From Mesostigma viride (Eukaryota; Streptophyta; Mesostigmatophyceae; Mesostigmatales; Mesostigmataceae): DNA of 64,000 nucleotides. The stretch covers positions 4,323,794 through 4,387,793 of the forward strand of contig RPFO01000175.1 in assembly GCA_009746045.1 (NCBI GenBank), in the 5' to 3' direction. Each line of letters opens with the position of its first letter. Within the stretch, counting starts at the first letter, position 1. The notes beneath the pieces were generated by a model. It had not been told where the DNA came from and ran no database searches. It saw nothing but the letters and a program-made list of their open reading frames with translations. The position numbers were made by a program, and so were the translations under genes. Shown in pieces: positions 1 through 32,790 of this stretch.

Positions 1-180
1 ATTATGATGCCACAAGGATTGTTATGATGCCACAAGGATTATTATGATGCCACAAGGATTATTATGATGCCACAAGGATTGTTATGATGCCACAAGGATG
101 ATTATGATGCCACAAGGATTATTATGATGCCACACGCATTGTTATGATGCCACAAGGATTGTTATGATGCCACAAGGATG
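1..180. repeat. 20-bp tandem repeat, 9 copies
   Basis: Nine head-to-tail units of 20 bp (core TTATGATGCCACAAGGAT) with single-base variants start at the window edge. The array probably continues upstream. It presumably lies in an intron of the ligase gene, because the first visible exon at 1572 is preceded by an acceptor. Confidence 0.9.
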
Positions 181-228
181 CCGATCATGCTACTAGATGA
201 ACTCCCATCTGTATGTTCAATCAGCCAC

Positions 229-384
229 GTAACATATGATAGCATGACTCGTTGATCAGTAGCAGTGTAGTACCCAAGCGTAATGAACCGTGCTGTTTTC
301 TGCCATGTAACATATGATAGCATGACTCGTTGATCAGTAGCAGTGTAGTACCCAAGCGTAATGAACCGTGCTGTTTTCTGCGGG
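229..384. repeat. 78-bp direct duplication
   Basis: A 78-bp segment beginning GTAACATATGATAGCATGAC at 229 is repeated almost exactly from 307. There is no coding signal. The rest of 385-1090 shows no supported exon. Confidence 0.85.
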
Positions 385-1087
385 TGGGTCATGGTGGTGC
401 GGCGCATGCGGAGCGGCGCCCATGCGCGTGTGAAACGTCAATAAGTGGACACGTGGAAGCACCTCTTGGCTTGCATCCGCCCACGTGCGTCTTTTCTTGA
501 GCACCGCCCGTCTGGTCAGCATCTTCTTGCCACCCATCATCTTCTTCTCCGTCTTATGTGCATCCTCCCACATGCGACTTTTGAGCACATAGCCCTGCGG
601 CACCGACTTTTGAGCACATAGCCCTGCGGCACACAGGCGGGGCCTCCTCAGTGTGCCTTCAGCAGTGAAGCCTCGTGCTGCGACGACGAGGGAAAACAAG
701 AGCTGCCCATTCTTGGCCGTGTACACTTGTGCTCTCCTCTTACCTTAAGCGTGCCTGGCCATGTGTGCCGCCAGGGTGCCGCACTTGCTTTCTGTCCCCA
801 CTGTCTTGTCACCTTTGCTTCAGATGGGCTAGTTCGTCACGACTGGTCACAAGTCATTTCGCCCGCAGTGATTGTGATTCGTTTTCTTCACACCACGTCT
901 TACCAGGTCCCTGTCTCCCGGCGCTCACCACACCCTCGCAAACACCTCTCTTTTTCCTCACCTCACCCAACAACCGATGCTAGTGCTTCGCAAGGCAACC
1001 ACCCAACAGATATAGTGACCAGTATAGTGACCTGTGGGTTCCATGCCATCACTTCGCGAGGCACTCCCTTCCCATGTAGTGCAAGCC

Positions 1088-1514
<427 letters not shown>

Positions 1515-1571
1515 CCCATCCCTCCATGTATTTATCTATTTATATCCTCAACCCCCCATCACCCCTGCCAG

Positions 1572-13982
<12,411 letters not shown>

Positions 13983-14276
13983 CCCCCCCCTTTAGGTCCT
14001 TTCTTCAAGTATACAATGCAACAAAACCCTCGATGGTCCTTGGCCAGATTGGCAGCCTGAAATCCTTGAGACTTAACGTTTGATTTGGACCGCACCATAT
14101 CCTGGGGGTTCTGTTCCCGTCGCATGGAGATGCCGTGGGTGGCCCTTTGGTCAAATCCTCAGCATCTCGTGTCTGCAATGTCAGGTTGCCCACCTCATTG
14201 ATTACTTACTTATAATCTACTAATTCATTAATTAATCAAAAGAGCACGTTCATTCGTCACATTAATTACTTGGGAC
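13983..14276. other. 3' flank of the ligase gene
   Basis: This stretch after the stop codon contains no exon, RNA gene or repeat that I can recognise. It should hold the 3' UTR, but I see no certain polyadenylation signal. Confidence 0.4.
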
Positions 14277-14555
14277 ATATCTCCGTTGGAAGTACATGTA
14301 GCACATATCCCTGAGAAGGGGCGTATTGCTTTAATTTGATACATTCTTGGCTACTTCCTGCAAGGGTAGGGTGTAAACTACACCTGCTCTGGGTGCACAA
14401 AGTGCGCACCTGCACCACTATGTATTCCAGCACCTAAAGGGCGGACAGAGGGTGGAAGATCATCATGGCTAAACAATGCCTAGGGCATGGCTTCTGAGCG
14501 CAGAGAAGAACTCTCTGCATAGGCAAAGCTTGCATGGCTAAATTCGTAATGCATC
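14277..14555. repeat. Dispersed repeat of about 300 bp, copy B
   Basis: Second copy of the element at 11225-11545, intergenic here. It is followed at 14592-14612 by GTCAGAAAGCAACAAACGT, a motif also found at 32981 and 33577. Confidence 0.75.
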
Positions 14556-14689
14556 ATTCATGGGGAGTCCCGATGCCGGCGCACATTGTTGTCAGAAAGC
14601 AACAAACGTAGGCGCACGTGTGCGTAAGCGCGAGCGCCACGGGCTAGGCTAGGCCTGCTAATCTACACTACTGCTATATAATGCCTAGA

Positions 14690-15800
14690 CTGGGGTTGCT
14701 GGGGTGGCAGGGGGCGCCTGCATGCCAGGGCTTGTGGTCGACGTGGATGACCTCCCCCCTCCAGTACACCGGTTTCCCCCTTGCGCTCTGCTGGAGTTGG
14801 ATCGAGGTAGGTCGGCCATAGCTCCCGTCGCCGCTGTTGCTGTACGCGATGGTCAAGTCGTCGTCCAGCGTGTAGGAAGTCCCCGAGAGCTTCTTGTGGC
14901 ATTTAAGAAACGACAGCTTATCCGCCATGTACTTGAAGGTGAGGAGCAGGGGAGCCGGGCAAGACTTACCCCGCGCGCGGGGAAGGCGGACACCCGACAT
15001 CCGCAGCTCACCAGTGAGTTGCATGGGGGTAAGATTGTCGCCGTGGCAAGAGACTTCGAGGTCTCACCTGCGGGCTAGCTGGTCGGAGTTGCTTGACGAT
15101 GACATCATGTGGCTGCGCTTGGTGAAGTCCGCCTCCTCGCGGAGGTGTGTGTTCCTTGAGCTGTGCCGCGATGGTGGAGGTGGTGGAGGCGGTGTGGTGC
15201 TTCAGCATGTCCGCCCAGGTCTGGGGGGGAGCATCGCCTGCCAAGCCAGCGGGGGCTCAGTGGTTTGGCGGCAATGCCCTTTACCGCCTGGGCAGTGAGG
15301 CCTGGGGTGTTTTGCAGGCACTCGATGGCGATGGCGCGTGGTCGTGGAGGCGCTTGTCGATAACGTGGAGCTGGGCCTTGATGTCGGCGGTGGAGGTGGA
15401 GGCCGGCGGCAGTGAAGTTACAGGTGGCGAGGAGGTTGGAGGTGGACGGGTGACAGTGGTGGAAAGGTGAGGGAGCTCAGCAGTCAGCGTCCACATCTGC
15501 AGCAAGGGGTGTCACGTGCTTCTCGAGGGCTTCCTGAAGGATGGAGCGGTAGGAGGCTGCGGAACTGGTAGGAGCCCAGATCTCGCCATCGGAGCACATG
15601 AGAAGTGAGCAGCTAGAGGATGAGGTGCTGAAGGCGGGGGCGGGGTTGGGGATGGTCCGTCACATAGGTGAGGGGACACCATGAGCCGTCTTGGTAGATG
15701 AGGCCGTTGATGCGCTGTGGAGATGGAGGCAGCAGGTCGTAAAGCATGGGCGTAGTCCCCGTTAAAGATGCAGGACAGGGCACTGGCCGGGGCCATGTTG
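14690..15800 (-). mobile_element. Degenerate retroelement ORF1/gag-like remnant
   Basis: Minus-strand frames joined across frameshifts read like the first ORF of an L1-type element: a Pro/Thr/Ser-rich upstream part (15800-15400), ADIKAQLHVIDKRLHDH, QTWADMLKHHTASTTSTIAA, and finally ADKLSFLKCHKKLSGTSY followed by LDDDLT and YWRGEVI. The last segment resembles the C-terminal part of algal and plant L1-like ORF1 proteins, a pattern recalled from the family, not verified. No intact ORF spans it, so it is a pseudogene-like relic. A copia-type remnant is an alternative reading. Confidence 0.4.
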
Positions 15801-16439
15801 GTCCATGCAGCTAGTTGTGGTCGGCGACATTGAAGGATATCATCCGAGCTGGCGGTTCTGGTGGGCGCGATTCCGCTGGTCGGGTGCGCTTGGGATCAGG
15901 CAAGGCCGAGCTAGGGCGAGGCCGCAGGAGCCGAGTGCACTACTAACGCTCGAGTAGTGTCACCGCTGCCTGATAGGCCGGGCGGAGCTGCAGCCGGAGC
16001 TGCAGGCGAATTTTATTGGCTCAGCGCAGCCGCCAGGCTGCGTTGCGTAGTCGAGCGTTTGCCCGCCATAATATTGCGTTTTAGTGTCGGGAAAATATAT
16101 CAGTGGGTCTGTCTTAGAAAGACGAAGCGAATGCGATATTCATATTCACGGCCGAATTTGGTGCCCACACGTGAAATTGTGATGAGCTCCGCCGTCAGCC
16201 ATGGCTACGTGCCTACGTCCTGGCTATGCTTCGCTTACTTCCCCAACCCCAATGGATGGATGGATGGATGGATCTATACGTTCGTCACATGGATATCAAT
16301 AAAGCAACCTTCAAAAACCTACACACACTGAGCCTACGAGGAGGCCGGTGCCCTAGCTTCCTCGGTATACGCTTGCCCATCCGGTATGGTTGTACATGGT
16401 TGCTTGCATGATCATATATGAGCGAAAGATGATCATATA

Positions 16440-16749
16440 TATCGGCGCTGCTGCCGCTGTGGCTGAGCGCGACAAGTTTGCCTCCTAAGGCAATGTGGGG
16501 CCCCACCGGGTCATCCCCTTCGTCCTTGAGGAGTTCGGGGCCATGGGCCCAAAGACAGCGGAGTTTTTCCACGAGTGCTGCCAGCGCCGTGAAGACCGCC
16601 TCGACCTCGAGGGTCAGACCGCCCCGTGGTCGGCCCGCACGTGGTCCTCGTATTGGCGGCATCGCCTGTCACTCGCCCTCACTCGCACCGTGGCTGATGT
16701 GTTATTCCGCCGCACCCGGGCCGACTTTGTCGCGACCCATGCGGTCTAG
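16440..16749 (+). mobile_element. Non-LTR retrotransposon ORF2 3'-end remnant
   Basis: The frame reads AAAAVAERDKFAS, an in-frame TAA at 16486, then HRVIPFVLEEFGAMGPKTAE, FFHECCQRREDRL, SYWRHRLSLALTRTVADV and a stop after ATHAV. This layout resembles the tail found downstream of reverse transcriptase in plant and algal LINE polyproteins. The upstream catalytic domains are absent, so it is a 5'-truncated dead copy. It lies opposite in orientation to the ORF1-like remnant at 14690-15800. Confidence 0.5.
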
Positions 16750-17919
16750 ATCCCTTCCAGGCCTGCATGGTGGGCCGGCAGCGCTGTTGCTGCGTGTAGT
16801 TTTGTGATGTATAGTTAGTTGTACCTTGTGCCGCTGGCGTGATCCTTGGATGTCTGTGTCAGATTACTATTAATTTCTTCAGGGTTATTCTCCCAGTTAT
16901 CGGGTTTTTCCTTATGTTGCATGCCTATCTCACCTCCGTAATCTATCATTCTCAATGAATATATATCGGCTCGTAGGTGTACCTGACTTTCTGGGAAAGT
17001 TACATCTCATGCACGCATATGTTGCCACGCGTTAAAGTATATAGCCCAACATGCAGCCTTATATCCGGTGATGCAGTGCGCTGCGTACGTCATGCATTCC
17101 ATATCCTTGTCAATTAGTTGTCGATCATTCAGGAGTGCTTGTTTTTATAGTAATAATAGCATATAGGCGTGCACATTAACCAATTCGCATACAGTTGGTT
17201 ATCTTATATATTGTGTCATCCAGCAGTAACATTTAAGTACACAAGAATTTGTGTGCCGGCCATGCACGGGGGCATGTCGATCACGGAGTACCCATGCGCT
17301 AACGCAAAAGTGCAAACCAAGATACAGATGCACGAGCAAGTACCATGTCTCAGCACTACGGACCAACAGCTCCATGAACAGGTGCTTTATACACTGACTT
17401 TGATCTATGTAGCTAGCTTGCATGAGCATAAAGTCAAACTTAGCGGTCATAATACTAGACCCCCGTCTACCTACATGTGTCGCTGCATGTAAAAAAAACA
17501 AACAAAAAAACTAAATAGCTGAACATTACTTTGGAACAGCAACACGCCAACACCTAGTCCTATACATCCAAGTCGGCATGTGGGAACAGACATGAGCACT
17601 GGCCATGATTTCTGTGCCGCACATGCATGTCAAACGCTAGCCAAACAACCAGGCCTTGAGCGGATCACTTAGAACGCTACGTAAATGTATGAACACCACC
17701 CTGCATGCCCCCTATGCTTGAAGGTACCCCGCCAAAGTTGCTTTGCTGGAGCTCGTCAGTCGCTATGCAGAGCAATAGCAACATATGCTTCAAAACACAG
17801 AAGCTCATGGGTCAGATGCTAGCATGACGCCCATCACTAGATAACCACAAACCGACCCAGGCACCGAGCCAGCCCAGTCATGTCTGCAACCCTGATCTAA
17901 AGGACTTGGGCCGGACGCA
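16750..17919. other. Intergenic spacer without recognisable genes
   Basis: I see only short open frames and AT-richer sequence between the retroelement remnant and the putative P2X terminal exon. No RNA gene or repeat array is apparent. Confidence 0.4.
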
Positions 17920-18067
17920 TTACACCTTGTTCTCTCCATCCACCTTGTTCTTGCCATCCTCGCCGCCCATGGGGACCGTATTGAGGTTGTTGCTCTTGTC
18001 TCCTTCCTTAGCAGCCTCCGCGGCCGCCTTGGCCTCTGCCTCCTCGGCTGCCTTTGCCATGATCCTG
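17920..18067 (-). CDS. Putative terminal exon of the P2X gene (lysine/glutamate/alanine-rich tail)
   Basis: On the minus strand a frame opens after AG at 18065 or 18068 and encodes IMAKAAEEAEAKAAAEAAKE, then GDKSNNLNTVPMGG and DGKNKVDGENKV before TAA at 17920-17922. Its composition is that of a charged, helical cytoplasmic tail. It is the first convincing minus-strand coding segment after the EF-hand exon. The phase does not fit directly: the EF-hand exon ends in phase 0 while this exon needs two leading bases, so an intermediate exon whose length is 2 modulo 3 would be required. It might instead be a separate small gene. Confidence 0.5.
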
Positions 18068-18699
18068 CTCATGTTGAGGCCGGCATATCGTCATCACCCG
18101 CAGCAGTGGGTGCATGCAATTCCCCATGTCAGTACGCCATGCAGCCAGAAAATGCCTAACTGACCCCCTTTTTTCCAGGGTCTAGGGGGCCTTGGGGCTG
18201 CAGAACCTCTAGGGGCGGGTAGGTCACGTAGTTGCTTGAGTACACCATGCATTACTCCAAGTCGGTAACTATGCCCTGGCTATCCATGAGGTGTAATCAG
18301 GGCATCATAACAGGCGGCAAAATATTAGGCAGGCGAAAAGGCGCAACTATTTTTTCCTAAAACTAGTGCAGGAGACCCCACCCTGTATTGCATTTACCCC
18401 GACAGAGTGCTGACTCAGCCCCCTACGGTCGGGCCAGGCCATGCCTTCTGCTGGCCTGTGTCTAGTGCCAGCATAAATACTTACTATTTGCTTGTGATGT
18501 ACGGCAACCCATTTTCAGCTCGCTCAGATCACGATAGTAAACTGGTCAAGGCTTAGCAAGCATGTTACGCACGACGCAGGAAGAACCGAAGCTGCATCAA
18601 TAGATTGATTCTTGCCTTCCAGGGCAACCAATTTGAGCCGCAGAATGCTGCATCTAGCATGATGCCATGTCTCTCAAATTTGGGGCAACCATGTCTTTC

Positions 18700-18935
18700 C
18701 ATTTTCAGGCAAGAAGGCGGAGTCGCACGAAGAACAGTGAGACCAAGACCAAGACCAACCATTAAGGCTACAACCAAGGAAAATCAGTACGACCACAAAC
18801 AAGACCAAGCAGTAGGACTACAACAACCAAGACCAAGCAGTAGGACAACAACAAACAAGACCAAGCAGGAGTATAACAACCAAGACCGAGCGGTAAGGTC
18901 GCAACCAAGACCAGGGCTACAACCAAGATGACAGG
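18700..18935. repeat. Imperfect ACCAAGACCAAGCAGTAGGA repeats
   Basis: A run of ACCAAGACC-type units of about 35 bp, diverged, in the region between the P2X EF-hand exon and its putative tail exon. Confidence 0.6.
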
Positions 18936-19325
18936 GGACTAGCAATATGCAGGAGTGGCAGGACCGAATTCCTTTTGGGGTCCGTCTGCGTATTGGGGGC
19001 CCGTATTCGTATTGGGGGTCTGTATGCGTATTGGGGGTCCGTACTCGTATTCCCTACCACTCATATGCAGGCAAACTCACGATTTGTGGTGCTGGCGCAT
19101 GATGCGGGTCAGGCTGAGCATGCTTGTCTTGTCCTGCGCAGCACCGCGAGAGAACGCAGCAAGGATCAAAATGTTACAGGGAGTAGAAAAAGTAGAACTG
19201 TCAGTACAGGAGGCTTTCTTGTGCACCGCCCACAGGGGGAGGCAAAGGAATCAGACGTTCAGAACAGGGCAGTGGAAGTAAAAGGTTTTGCAGCATTGGA
19301 ATCATTGAATGGGATTCCCGACATA

Positions 19326-20160
19326 CATGGCCGGTGATACTGCTATCGTACTATCAAGGGGCAAGATGTTGGGTGCATATATATGGCCGGTGATACTGCT
19401 ATCATGCCACCAAGGGGCAAGATGTTGGGTGCATATATATGGCCGGTGATACTGCTATCGTACTATCAAGGGGCAAGATGTTGGGTGCATATATATGGCC
19501 GGTGATACTGCTATCGTACTATCAAGGGGCAAGATGTTGGGTGCATATATATGGCCGGTGATACTGCTATCGTACTATCAAGGGGCAAGATGTTGGGTGC
19601 ATATATATGGCCGGTGATACTGCTATCGTACTATCAAGGGGCAAGATGTTGGGTGCATATATATGGCCGGTGATACTGCTATCGTACTATCAAGGGGCAA
19701 GATGTTGGGTGCATATATATGGCCGGTGATACTGCTATCGTACTATCAAGGGGCAAGATGTTGGGTGCATATATATGGCCGGTGATACTGCTATCGTACT
19801 ATCAAGGGGCAAGATGTTGGGTGCACATACATGGCCGGTGATACTGCTATCATGCCACCAAGTGGCAAGATGTTGGATGCATATATATGGCCGGTGATAT
19901 TGCTATCGTACTATCAAGGGGCAAGATGTTGGATGCATATATATGGCCGGTGATACTGCTATCATGCCACCAAGTGGCAAGATGTTGGGTGCATATATAT
20001 GGCCGGTGATACTGCTATCGTACTATCAAGGGGCAAGATGTTGGGTGCATATATATGGCCGGTGATACTGCTATCATACTATCAAGGGGCAAGATGTTGG
20101 GTGCATATATATGGCCGGTGATACTGCTATCCTACTATCAAGGGGCAAGATGTTGGGTGC
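19326..20160. repeat. 56-bp minisatellite, about 15 copies
   Basis: Units contain ATATATGGCCGGTGATACTG, CTATCGTACTATCAAGGGGC and AAGATGTTGGGT. Two unit types alternate locally: most read CGTACTATCAAGGGG and a few read CATGCCACCAAGTGG or AGGGG. This indicates unequal exchange among variants. Confidence 0.92.
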
Positions 20161-20267
20161 TTTGGTCCTCCGGCAGACGCGAGATTGGCAGCCATGAGAG
20201 GGAGGCCTATGCGCAGTGGGAGGCGGATGCGATCATCCCTATTTAGTGAAGTATCATTATTTGACCC

Positions 20268-20445
20268 TGAACACCCCCCACCCACTCGGTGAATATCTGG
20301 AAGATCGCGGTGCACCATGGCTGTACATGTATCTGCTGGAAGGATCTTTAGTGTATCCGCCAGCATAGCAATAAACAGTTTATCCACAGTAAAACATCGC
20401 CCACCCACCTTGGATGAATGTACTGGAGAACTCGATGCAAACATA
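20268..20445 (-). repeat. Two echoes of the EF-hand exon 7 donor
   Basis: On the minus strand the true border is GTTCTCCGATATTTTCACCG, AG, then GTGGGTGGGCGG (20745 to 20708). Decayed copies occur near 20438-20403 (GAGTTCTCCAGTACATTCAT, CCAAG, GTGGGTGGGCG) and near 20307-20272 (CTTCCAGATATTCACCGAGT, GGGTGGGG). Both lie in the downstream intron. Confidence 0.75.
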
Positions 20446-20516
20446 GTGTATCTGCTACCAGTGGGACGATGAGATTGTGAAAACATTCTCCAGCCAAGTG
20501 ATAGTAGTCTAGAGAC

Positions 20517-20690
20517 ACCCGCCCGCCCGCCCGCCCGCCCGCCCGCCCGCCCGCCTGCCCGCCGCCCGCCGCCGCCCGCCCGCCCGCCCGCCGCCCGCCC
20601 GCCCGCCCGCCCGCCCGCCCGCCCGCCGCCCGCCCGCCGCCCGCCCGCCCGCCCGCCCGCCCGCCCGCCCGCCCGCCCACCCACATCATG
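20517..20690. repeat. (CCCG)n GC-rich tract beside the exon-7 donor
   Basis: About 165 bp of CCCG/CCG units. On the minus strand it reads (GGGC)n and starts about 35 nt inside the intron after the donor GTGGGTGGGCGG, as if grown from the donor motif. It is G-quadruplex-prone on the transcribed RNA. Confidence 0.93.
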
Positions 20691-20719
20691 AGTGTCGCCC
20701 AGAGACACCGCCCACCCAC

Positions 20720-29189
<8,470 letters not shown>

Positions 29190-30045
29190 TTTCGGCGAAA
29201 AGCTGGATGTTCGAACGGGTTCTACACGAATTGCTTATGAAACCCGGCTTTCCGCGACCATATCCAGCGTACAATGGCTGTTGTCGACCCCAGTCAATAA
29301 TTGACTTTGCTTTGCTGTTGTGCTCTGATTTTTCTCGACCAATGTGCCGAACTGCAACCAGTGATCATTATGACGCACAGCTGGACGTGCACGGACGTGC
29401 CATGCGGCAAGCCTTCAGGCTGGCCTACTGGCCACGTGCGGCATGCGCTGAACATCTGACATTCCAAGCATATTCCGACAAGGACCGTGCAGACTCGCGC
29501 GTCGTCGTAGTATCCATTACATACAGTAGTTGTGGCAGATGCCGTTGTGTCCAACGCCGCACATGATTGTATGGAACGCAGCGAGACTATATAGTGACCG
29601 AATAGTTGTAACAGTTGTAGGTTTTGTTGTTGATTAAGTACCACTCGCGCGTAGTAGCCGCCACGATACACAATTTTAGAGATGGAGATCTGAACTGTAC
29701 GGTTTAGAAGCTGGCTGCAATACAGCTGTACATGCTAGGCATGAATGAGTACACAGAAGGAAACTGGGAACAAAATCTGCCTGCTAGCGGACGGTTCCCG
29801 CCACCATGGCGAGCCATGCAAGCTCGCCAATCGCCAATCGCCAACTGCTCAGCAGAGCATTGACCACGCGCAGAAGCCCAACACGTGTACGAAGGTAAGC
29901 GAGGTTCGGTGTCAAAGCTGTTTGGCGTTCGAGTGACACGCAGATGATCGCGCTCTATGGGCTATGACCAGAAGTGGATTCCCCACCAAGGACAAACCTC
30001 GCATTGCACAAAGATCTCGTCGGCATCCTAGTTGTGGGCAGCAAT
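29190..30045. promoter_or_regulatory. Divergent intergenic region between P2X and DCC-family genes
   Basis: Some 856 bp separate the two start codons, which face away from each other, so both promoters should lie here together with the 5' UTRs. I cannot identify a TATA box or a specific element with confidence. A noncoding 5' exon of either gene is possible. Confidence 0.45.
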
Positions 30046-31928
30046 ATGGCTTTTTGCTTCGCGCCATCACAAATTGCATTCGGTAGTGGCTTAAAACCAG
30101 GTCAAAACAAGCAAGCAGCAAAGGTAAATCCTCCAATATCCAAACCGTGGGGCTTGAAAGGGAAGTCCAAATACAATCCCAACAGAGCTTTGTTTGCTGC
30201 ATCTGCAAGCCTGGCTGGCACTAAATATTTTGAGATCGATGAACGCCCAATCATTCTGTTCGATGGCGTGTGCAACATGTGCAATGGCGGTGTGAATTTC
30301 GTCTTGGACAACGACAAAGTAGGGTACGTGCCTGCTATCGTCATACTTTTCTATTGCGAAATGTATGGTTGCCACCCGTCTGCTTGGCCATTTTCCCAAG
30401 CCATGCGTAACCTCCCACCTTTGGACTTTTCCCAAAGCCCCTCCTGATCAGATTATTACCGGATAAGGGACTCGGACTAGATGTTATCTGCATTGCTACT
30501 TTGTGGACAAAGCAAAATGCCACCATATTTCTCCGCTCAGTGGCCTGTGACTTGCCAACTGCTGTTTCCTAAGTATCCGTTTTCGCAACCAATCGAGTGC
30601 CCGGTCCGTTGAGACGCCTTCCGAACCCTGATCTACGCACGTCCGTACTTTCTTCCACACCTACTAGTTGTTCCCGTGCGCGTAGGGAGGCTAGCGAAAT
30701 CTGAATGGGCACATAGTGCCTACGTGCCTCCCGAAGACGAATCTGACGGACGTTATGAATTTGTAATTTGGCACCGGAAAATTGGCCTGTCCGCAGGAAA
30801 GTGCGTTTTGCCGCGCTTCAGAGCACGGCAGGGCGGGAGCTCCTCGCGCGCTGCGGCCGGTCGCCGGATGATATATCCAGCATTGTGCTGGTGGAGAAGG
30901 ATCGGTACGTCAACGGGCTCTGCTCGTTCGCAGCTATTACGAAACATACACTGTCGGATTAATCCTGATTCATGCTGGTGGAGAAGGACGGGTAGATCGA
31001 TTGGATCTGCCTGAAAGTAAATTGGCTTGGTTGTGCCAGATGCAGTTCAGCGGATATCAACGCGACAATCGTATGTTTCTACCCTGGTTTCCTTCTGTGT
31101 GCTTTCCTCTGTCGCGCCAGCACCGACACACTCCTCTATTTCTTCCTTCCGGGGCTGATGACTGGTCATTGAATGTCAAAATCTCCAAGTTCGCGTTGGC
31201 TGCTATTATGAATCTGTGCGTCGCAGGTGCCACATAAAGTCGGATGCCGTGCTTCACATCGCCGAGTACCTGCGGCTACCCTTCCCGCAGCTAGCGGCGT
31301 TGTCCCTGCTGTTCCCTAGGTAAGATTAAAATACACATTATCAGTTAATTCTACTTGGCGGTGAGTTTGGCTTTTAGTGCACCTTGTCAGTTTCTTCACA
31401 CGCGGGTGGCATTCTCAAGCTAAGGCACGCACGCACCATCATCAGTTTCCTAGTGAGGATGTGGGCGCTGTTCCACGAGGAAAGGTACTAATGCGGAATA
31501 TAATGATATGGCAATGTCCTAGTAAGTATACGGCCCATCGCCATCTTATTTCCATCCACCTCGGGATGTGCTGATAATGATCCTGACTCCCCCAGGTGTT
31601 TGCAGGCCATCTGGTTGAGTTAGCCAAGCCATCCGTTGCGAGGGCCATGCACTGCCTGGCTGGTGGACAGGAATATTCAGGCGGCGTAGCCCTGTTGGCG
31701 TCAGCTGTGGTCTCTGCGCCCTCAGTTCCCTGACTTCCATGCGTGTACATGTGCATGTCTTTCTTTTTCTGGTATGATGCATCTTGCCTCATATGCATGC
31801 ACCATCACAGGGACTTGCTTCGGGATCCAGTGTACGATGTTGTTGCAGCGAACCGCTACTCTATACTGGGGAAACGAAACGAGTGCCGGCTTTCTGATGG
31901 GCGATTCGAAGAGCGCTTTGTACAATGA
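30046..31928 (+). CDS. DCC-family thiol-disulfide oxidoreductase-like protein (4 exons)
   Basis: Exons 30046-30323, 30797-30904, 31227-31319 and 31811-31928 join in phase through GT-AG introns to give 198 residues ending in TGA. The first ATG in frame is at 30046; upstream the frame has no other ATG. Residues 1-60 are Ala/Lys/Ser-rich with few acids, compatible with an organelle transit peptide. The DCC family signature follows: IILFDGVCNMCNGGVNFVLD (about 72-91), with the two cysteines of the CxxC-like motif, then VRFAALQS, SDAVLHIAEYLRLP, and the terminal DPVYDVVAANRY with LGKRNECRL. The family (DUF393) is proposed to act in thiol-disulfide exchange, but the substrate is unknown. Length and motif order match plant homologues. 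Confidence 0.92.
30970..31005 (+). repeat. Echo of the DCC exon-2 donor
   Basis: GCTGGTGGAGAAGGACGGGT at about 30973 duplicates the true exon end and donor at 30888-30907 (GCTGGTGGAGAAGGATCGGT). The flanks (CTGCTCGTTCG against ATCTGCCTG) are diverged. The copy lies 83 bp into intron 2. Confidence 0.7.
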
Positions 31929-32069
31929 TACCAATGATGGAGTACGACTTTCCTGGTAACTAATGTGCAATCGTTGATGAACGGTTAACGTATTGCATCT
32001 TGAACTGCAATTCAAATGTTTCAATCCGTTCACGTAACTACGTGCCCCTCACACATAATAACGTACGTA
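31929..32069. other. 3' flank of the DCC-family gene
   Basis: Short unique sequence after the stop codon; nothing recognisable beyond a likely 3' UTR. Confidence 0.35.
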
Positions 32070-32790
32070 ATGGTTTACACCTTTGCGGCGTGCCAAATCA
32101 GAATATACGCTTGGCTGATCTTTGGCTGATCTCGATAGTACTGGCTACGCCCCCTTCTCAAGAAGGTTCCAGCCGTGTTCAGCCCGTCTCACGTTTCGAG
32201 ACTGAACAAGTCTCGAGTGGACACGTGTGTAGTACTCCTACACACACAGATCTCGAATGATTTATCTAGTACCAAATCCGACAGGCTTGCATCACTCCCC
32301 GGAAAGGAGAACTTTTGCGGATGAGTGTAGGTGTCAGTTGGCGATGCCTTAGGATCCGGAGACGAGAGGTCCTATAGTCAGCAAAAATTGGTGCGAGAGG
32401 TCCCCAGTTCGATTCCGGCCTGGATTCGTTTGCAGATCGCGTTCTCCGCGGACCGGCACTGAACGCAAATGGTTTTCACCGGCCTTTGCGGCGTGCCAAA
32501 TCAGAAAGTAGTAGTACACCTCAAATGTACCAGTCTCTTGACACATGCAACTATACCTTACATCACTCCCCGGAAAGGAGAACTTTTGCGGATGACTGTA
32601 GGTGTAAGTTGGCAATGCCCTAGGATCCGGAGACGTCCGTCCTATAGTCAGCGAAAGTTGGTGCGAGAGGCCCCCAGTTCGATTCCGGTCGGATTCGTTT
32701 GCAGATCGCGTTTTCCGCGTTTTCCGCGGACCGGCACTGAACGCAAATGGTTTTCACCTTTGCAGCGTGCCATATCAGAATACCTTTAAT
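32070..32790 (+). mobile_element. Tandem pair of SINE-like elements with tRNA-type B box
   Basis: Two near-identical units of about 280 bp (32280-32515 and 32560-32785), plus a 5' fragment of the border at 32078, share CCCCGGAAAGGAGAACTTTT, GGATCCGGAGACG, CCTATAGTCAGC and TTGGTGCGAGAGG. Each has CCCAGTTCGATTCCGG, which fits the pol III B-box consensus GWTCRANNC, with a TAGTCAGC...TTGG segment in D-arm position. The copies end in a shared CACTGAACGCAAATGGTTTT motif. The tRNA-like head is too degenerate to be a functional tRNA. Confidence 0.5.

Noticed and set aside
20172-20246. Plus-strand peptide SHEREAYAQWEADAI as an exon
   Set aside because: It is short, lacks flanking splice sites in a consistent phase, and lies antisense to the P2X gene.
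32349-32695. Functional tRNA genes
   Set aside because: B-box-like sequences exist, but neither acceptor stem nor anticodon arm pairs convincingly; they look like SINE heads.
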